Shown: piece after piece, positions 57,444 through 60,929 of the stretch
Position numbering within the stretch: position 1 is the first letter of the stretch
Layout: each line of letters starts with the position of its first letter
From: Chara braunii
Lineage: Eukaryota; Streptophyta; Charophyceae; Charales; Characeae
Reading direction: 5' to 3'
Assembly (NCBI GenBank): GCA_003427395.1
Contig: BFEA01000352.1
Location: 657,997 to 718,925, forward strand
Length of the DNA stretch: 60,929 nucleotides
Made by a program: the position numbers and the translations under genes
Notes under the pieces: model-generated
Told to the model about the DNA's origin: nothing
Database searches by the model: none
The model's input: only the letters and a program-made list of their open reading frames with translations

Positions 57444-58538
57444 TCAGGAAGAGGAGCCCCCACCCCGGCAGATAGGACAGGCACGCTGAGGATGACGTGG
57501 ATGTTCACAAGGATACCTAAGGAGAGCTGCGCCAGCACAGCATTCAGCAGGACGGCTAGCACGGACCGTCCCATCAAAACAGTCCTGACAAAGGACATGC
57601 TGTCCACATGTTAAGAAAACAGCAGGACGTTCATCACAGTGCGACATCATGCAGTCCTGATAGCATCCTTGCGCACAAAAGGGACAATGAATATCTGGGT
57701 GATAGGGATGTGTACAATGAGGAAATGTTGGGCACCCTTCGGCACAGATGGCGGCGGCCGCAATAGAGTGAGAATGGTGATGGCATAGATGATGAATTCC
57801 ACATCCAAGGCACACCGCGTCCCTGTCCCGACAGGTGTCACACGAGAGTCAGTCAATAATCCAGAATAAAGTACGATTCGGCAATGCTCACAAAAGTTCA
57901 TTTGTGTTCAAAATAGCCTGAATCATCGTCCCACCATCCCACAGTTCCCACTGGGCAGCTGCACGAATGAGTGCCAAATAATGCCCAGGTCTGTGCAAAA
58001 TGCAGGCAGAAATATGAGGATGGTCATTAAGGTCATTGCCTGGTGTCGCATGATGCATAAGAAGACCATGGAACGCTAACCGTAAGACATTTACTGTAAA
58101 GCCTCCTGTGGTAGTATAGTTACCCTCAAGAGGTGGACCACTATGGTCATTCAACAACTGATTTTCAACAGCGTCAAGCTGATAAGCAATCGTAACAAAA
58201 TGGGATGCAGTATAAGATTGACGCTGATAAGCCTGTAGGCAGACAATTGTGGCTGTCAAGCCACAAGCATTTGGTAGATCTGCCCGCAGATCCGAGACAG
58301 TCACCACTGGAAAGCCAGGTCTGATCTGGTGCGGTCGACGAGTGATTGACGAACGCCGTCGACATGGCAGAGCAGGTTGTCGGTAAGACAAAGAACCCGG
58401 CTGATTAGCATCAACACGACTTCGAGAGGAAGGGGACTGGGAGGAGGAGAGAATGAACGAACCTGCCAACGTCCCAATATGGACAACGAAGATAAAGGAG
58501 GGACCGATCTCAGCCGACGTAGAGAAGAGGAAGACAAA
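57444..58538 (-). CDS. Candidate Josephin-like deubiquitinase plus RING-finger protein
   Basis: One minus-strand frame holds two domains. Residues encoded at about 58290-57900 resemble a Josephin (ataxin-3-type) cysteine protease. NACGLTATIVCLQAY supplies a candidate catalytic Cys (codon 58263-58265). VTIAYQLDAVE and GGFTVNVLRLAF follow, then RPGHYLALI with a candidate His (57981-57983) and WELWDGG with a candidate Asp (57936-57938). Downstream (57822-57444) is a Cys/His-rich segment (CLGCGIHHLCHHHSH, HCPFCAQGC) and a RING-like end (FLTCGQHVLCQDC...CPICRGG). In between, TGA codons lie at 57888-57890 and 57849-57851, inside a possible 69-nt GT-AG intron. The frame is open upstream to a TAG at 58539, but I see no ATG before the protease domain, so the 5' end is unresolved. 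A Ser-rich frame with an ATG at 58666 lies just upstream in another phase. Family assignment is by eye. Confidence 0.5.
57823..57891 (-). other. Possible 69-nt intron between the protease and RING parts
   Basis: In minus sense it starts GTGAGC and ends gggacAG. A branch-like gactgac lies about 26 nt before the end. It is the only AG after the donor, and its length is divisible by three. Removing it deletes two in-frame TGAs and joins ...NELL to DAVCLGCG. Against it, the unspliced frame also encodes SCDTC inside this interval, which would pair well with the following CLGC. Confidence 0.4.
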
Positions 58539-58549
58539 CTAGAGGAGGC

Positions 58550-58557
58550 AGATGAAG

Positions 58558-58589
<32 letters not shown>

Positions 58590-58800
58590 GAAGAAGGGAA
58601 AGTAGAAGAAGAAGAAGGGGAAGAAGAAGAAGGGGGAAATGACAAAGAAGAAGAGGATGCTGACATAGAGGAAGAGGAACGAGAGGGAGGGGGAGAGAGA
58701 GGGAGGGGAAGGGGAAGGAGGAGGAGGAGAAGGGGGACGCGGAGAGGAGAGGGAAGAAAGAGGAGGGGAAGATGGACAAGGAGGGGGAGGGGGAGGAGGA
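58550..58800. repeat. (GAA)n and purine-rich tract
   Basis: An imperfect GAA repeat at about 58552-58660 continues into GGA/GAG-rich sequence. In minus sense it encodes poly-Ser after an ATG at 58666. It would form the leader or N-terminus of the adjacent gene. Confidence 0.85.
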
Positions 58801-58823
58801 TGAGAAGATGGAAAAGAGGAAGG

Positions 58824-58831
58824 TATATATA
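58824..58831 (-). promoter_or_regulatory. TATA-box-like element upstream of the protease/RING frame
   Basis: tatatata within ggtatatatacaggg, about 290 bp upstream of the open frame in minus sense. It is followed by a CT-rich leader typical of plant-type 5' UTRs. It fits a core promoter but is not proven. Confidence 0.35.
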
Positions 58832-58878
58832 CAGGGTAGCCGGTGTTTGGGACGGGCCGAAGGCTGGAACACGAACGG

Positions 58879-58936
58879 CCAAACGTACGGGGACCCCTCC
58901 CCACAAGCCAAATGTACGGGGACCCCTCCCCATACG
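58879..58936. repeat. 29-bp direct repeat upstream of the TATA-like element
   Basis: ccaaa-gtacggggacccct occurs at 58879 and 58908. In minus sense it lies 50-110 bp upstream of the TATA-like element. Confidence 0.8.
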
Positions 58937-59099
58937 TTCGACCCGAACGCGGGACTTTTTCTTTTTCTTTTTTTTTTAGTTTTTTTTGTTTTTGTTTTTG
59001 GGAATCATTTGCGTAGGGGGTTTCTTTGCAACCCCTATTTTTTCATTAAAAAACAAAGAACACTAAGGAGGGAGGCAGGTTGCCTGCCGAACGGCAGCG

Positions 59100-59745
59100 A
59101 CCCCTCTGGACATCCCCCCGTGTGTGTGTGTGTGCGCAGCAGGGGGGGGGGGGATCCTTCCCCATCCAATCAATCAATCAATAAATCAAAAAAAAAAAAA
59201 AAACTTGAAAACAAAACAGTGCCAATCAATCAATCAATAAATCAAAAAAACGAAAAAACTTGAAAACAAAACAGCGCGTTCGACGTGCGGGTGTGTTTGT
59301 GTGTGTGTGTGTGTGTGCACGGGGGGTCCAACCGCTGGGCCACCAACAAACCAATCAATCAATCAATCATTAAAAAAAAAGAGAAAGTTAAAAAAAAAAA
59401 AGGCACGAATGAGAGAGCACGGGCGCACATGTGTGTGTTTGTGGGGGGGGGACCCTTCCCCATCCAGTCAATCAATCAATCAATAAATAAATAAAAAACT
59501 TGAGAAAAAAACAGCCCATCGTGTGTGTGTTTTTTCTTTGTGTGTGTGTGTGTGTGCAGGCGGAAGAGGAGGGGGGGGCGAACCCCCCACCCAGTCAATC
59601 AATCAATACAAAAAAAAAAAAAAACGAAATATTGATTGATTGATCGATCGACTGGTTGAGAGGAGAGGGGGGGGGGACCCCACCCCAACCAACCAATCAA
59701 TCAATCAATCAATCAATAAATAAATAAATATATACGAAAACATAA
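59100..59745. repeat. Degenerate tandem repeat: (GT)n, poly-G, (CAAT)n, poly-A
   Basis: At least five units of roughly 100-165 bp repeat the same order: a gtgtgtgt run, a g-run, atccttcccc or accccccac, ccaatcaatcaatcaataaat, then an A-run. The starts are near 59118, 59288, 59428, 59520 and 59650. The aaaacttgaaaacaaaacag phrase recurs between units. No gene. Confidence 0.75.
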
Positions 59746-60013
59746 AAAAACAAAAGAATAAAATCCGACGGGGTTTCAAAATTTTTTGTCGTTTTCCAGT
59801 TTTATCTTTTTTTTTTAATCAACAGATCAATATGAAATTCCAAAGGCACGACATTATAAATGATCTGTAAAACAAAAAACAAAAAAGGGCTCGAGACAGC
59901 CTTTTGCGAGGCCCGAAGGCCCGAACCCCTAGGGGACGCCCCGAACTCCCGGCCCGTACGTATGGTGGTCGGCCCAGCGGCCTCCGTACGGGCTGGTAAC
60001 ACTGTATACACAA
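59746..60013. other. Unassigned
   Basis: No recognisable feature apart from T- and A-runs and a GC-rich cggcccgtacgta segment. Confidence 0.5.
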
Positions 60014-60260
60014 TATATATATCGTCAAACAGAACGGCCGGTAAACCGTAGGCAGAGAGGGAGGGGAGGGAGAAGAGGACAACAAACGAGGGGCTGTGAC
60101 AAACTGTTTCGTCTGAGTTTCACCGACTCGTCAGGAGGCTGAATATCGTATATATATATATCGTCTGCCCGGTAAACCATAGGCAGAGAGGGAGAAGAAG
60201 ACAATAAACGAGGGGCTGTGACAAACTGCTTCGTCGGAGTTTCACCGACTCATCAATGCG
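60014..60260 (-). ncRNA. Tandem 125-bp repeat carrying hammerhead-ribozyme-like cores
   Basis: Two units each run from an atatatat stretch through ggtaaacc-taggcagagag to gtttcaccgactc. In minus sense copy 1 (60134-60098) reads CTGACGA, GTC...GAC, GAAA, CA-GTT-TG, TC. This is the order of a type I hammerhead with a 2-bp stem III. Copy 2 (60256-60220) has TTGATGA and GAAG at the core positions, so it looks inactive. I could not find complementary flanks for stem I in either copy, which weakens the call. Confidence 0.35.
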
Positions 60261-60424
60261 TCTGGATGGGTATCAGCGCTGCCGCAAGGGTTTCCGAAAT
60301 TAAAACAACATTTTTTTTTTTCTTACCAAATAACAACAAATTATACATAGACTAAAAATGCAGTAGTAATAAATTACTAAATTCACTGAAATAATAAAAT
60401 GATAGTACAATCTGAATGAATAAC

Positions 60425-60470
60425 GAAGAAGAAGAAGAAGAAGAAGAAGAAGAAGAAGAAGAAGAAGAAG
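60425..60470. repeat. (GAA)n microsatellite
   Basis: About fifteen GAA units. Confidence 0.97.
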
Positions 60471-60492
60471 ATGATGAGTAGGTCACCCTCTC

Positions 60493-60495
<3 letters not shown>

Positions 60496-60561
<66 letters not shown>
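60496..60561. repeat. (TC)n microsatellite
   Basis: Pure TC tract. From 60562 to the window end I see no recognisable gene. Confidence 0.97.
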
Positions 60562-60567
<6 letters not shown>

Positions 60568-60929
60568 AACAACGCTGGATGCGGCCGTCCTCGCAACTAA
60601 TTGTGGTCAGATACATCTCAGAAAAGATCTAGTTCAGTGAGGCCTGCCAAATGGAGAAGAAAACTGAGTGCGATAGGCACACCGAAAGAATACACACCAG
60701 GACTTTCCAATCTGAATCTGGCCGACAATAAGGGCCCGGTACATCCAGAAAGTCATGGTGTGAATATGCGCCAAGCCTATCACGGCAGCTGATCATCGTC
60801 GCAATCCCAAAAACACAAAAAAAAGGATCAACACAACGAGATCAAGGCAGCGACTCAAATCGCCATGATGAGAAACGAAAGGATCTGCGCATTACCACTC
60901 CTGTTTCTTTTTCCCCTTTTCTCCCCCCT

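Noticed and set aside
58377-58979. Plus-strand 200-aa acidic (poly-Glu) frame
   Set aside because: It arises from the GAA/GGA purine tract; the opposite strand carries the recognisable domains.

Overview
This is repeat-dense nuclear DNA of a eukaryote, not a bacterial or organellar window. The evidence is chromodomain-bearing Ty3/gypsy LTR retrotransposons, a 5'-truncated LINE with a poly(A) tail, tRNA-derived SINE-like repeats, many (TC)n, (TG)n, (GATA)n and (GAA)n tracts, and assembly gaps that fall on microsatellites. A primer-binding site matching plant-type tRNA-Asp and arrays of the plant bZIP core ACGT point to the green plant lineage. A streptophyte alga such as Chara would fit, but that is inference.

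Layout, left to right. 1-1216: microsatellites and a pyrimidine-rich minisatellite. 1217-6480: element E1 (Ty3/gypsy, minus strand), with a 3' LTR, an integrase-less pol and a decayed gag; a tandem SINE-like repeat follows (6718-7313). 7932-10358: element E2 (minus), a 3' LTR plus integrase/chromodomain, broken at a Helitron-like 5' end. 10359-20702: mostly unassigned, with a reordered 25S/28S rRNA-like fragment (13657-13880), a tandem tRNA-like repeat (14277-14846) and an unrecognised coding-like region (14872-16660). 20703-21489: assembly gap. 21980-24152: element E3 (minus), an integrase fragment. 24720-25780: AT-rich repeats, next to a tRNA-Asp-type primer-binding site. 28100-28700: a TCCGGA-rich palindromic cluster. 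28835-30110: LINE 3' end (minus). 31588-34836: element E4 (plus). 36734-45494: element E5 (minus), with both LTRs. 46306-53313: element E6 (minus), with both LTRs and a 5-bp target duplication. 53423-57110: element E7 (plus). 57444-58538: a non-transposon candidate gene. 58879-60929: tandem and simple repeats, including a duplicated hammerhead-like motif.

No retroelement copy looks autonomous, and each lacks a different module. E1 lost integrase. E4 lost the front of RNase H. E6 lost the reverse-transcriptase palm, RNase H and the integrase core. E7 lost gag and protease. E2 and E3 are 3' fragments. E2, E4 and E7 share one LTR family, and E1 and E5 share another.

The most interesting locus is 57444-58538 on the minus strand. 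A Josephin-like cysteine protease (deubiquitinase) fold is followed, in the same reading frame, by a Cys/His-rich segment and a RING finger. The two parts are separated by 69 nt that carry two TGA codons and have GT...AG ends. Spliced or read through, this would be a deubiquitinase-E3 ligase fusion; otherwise it is a decayed one.
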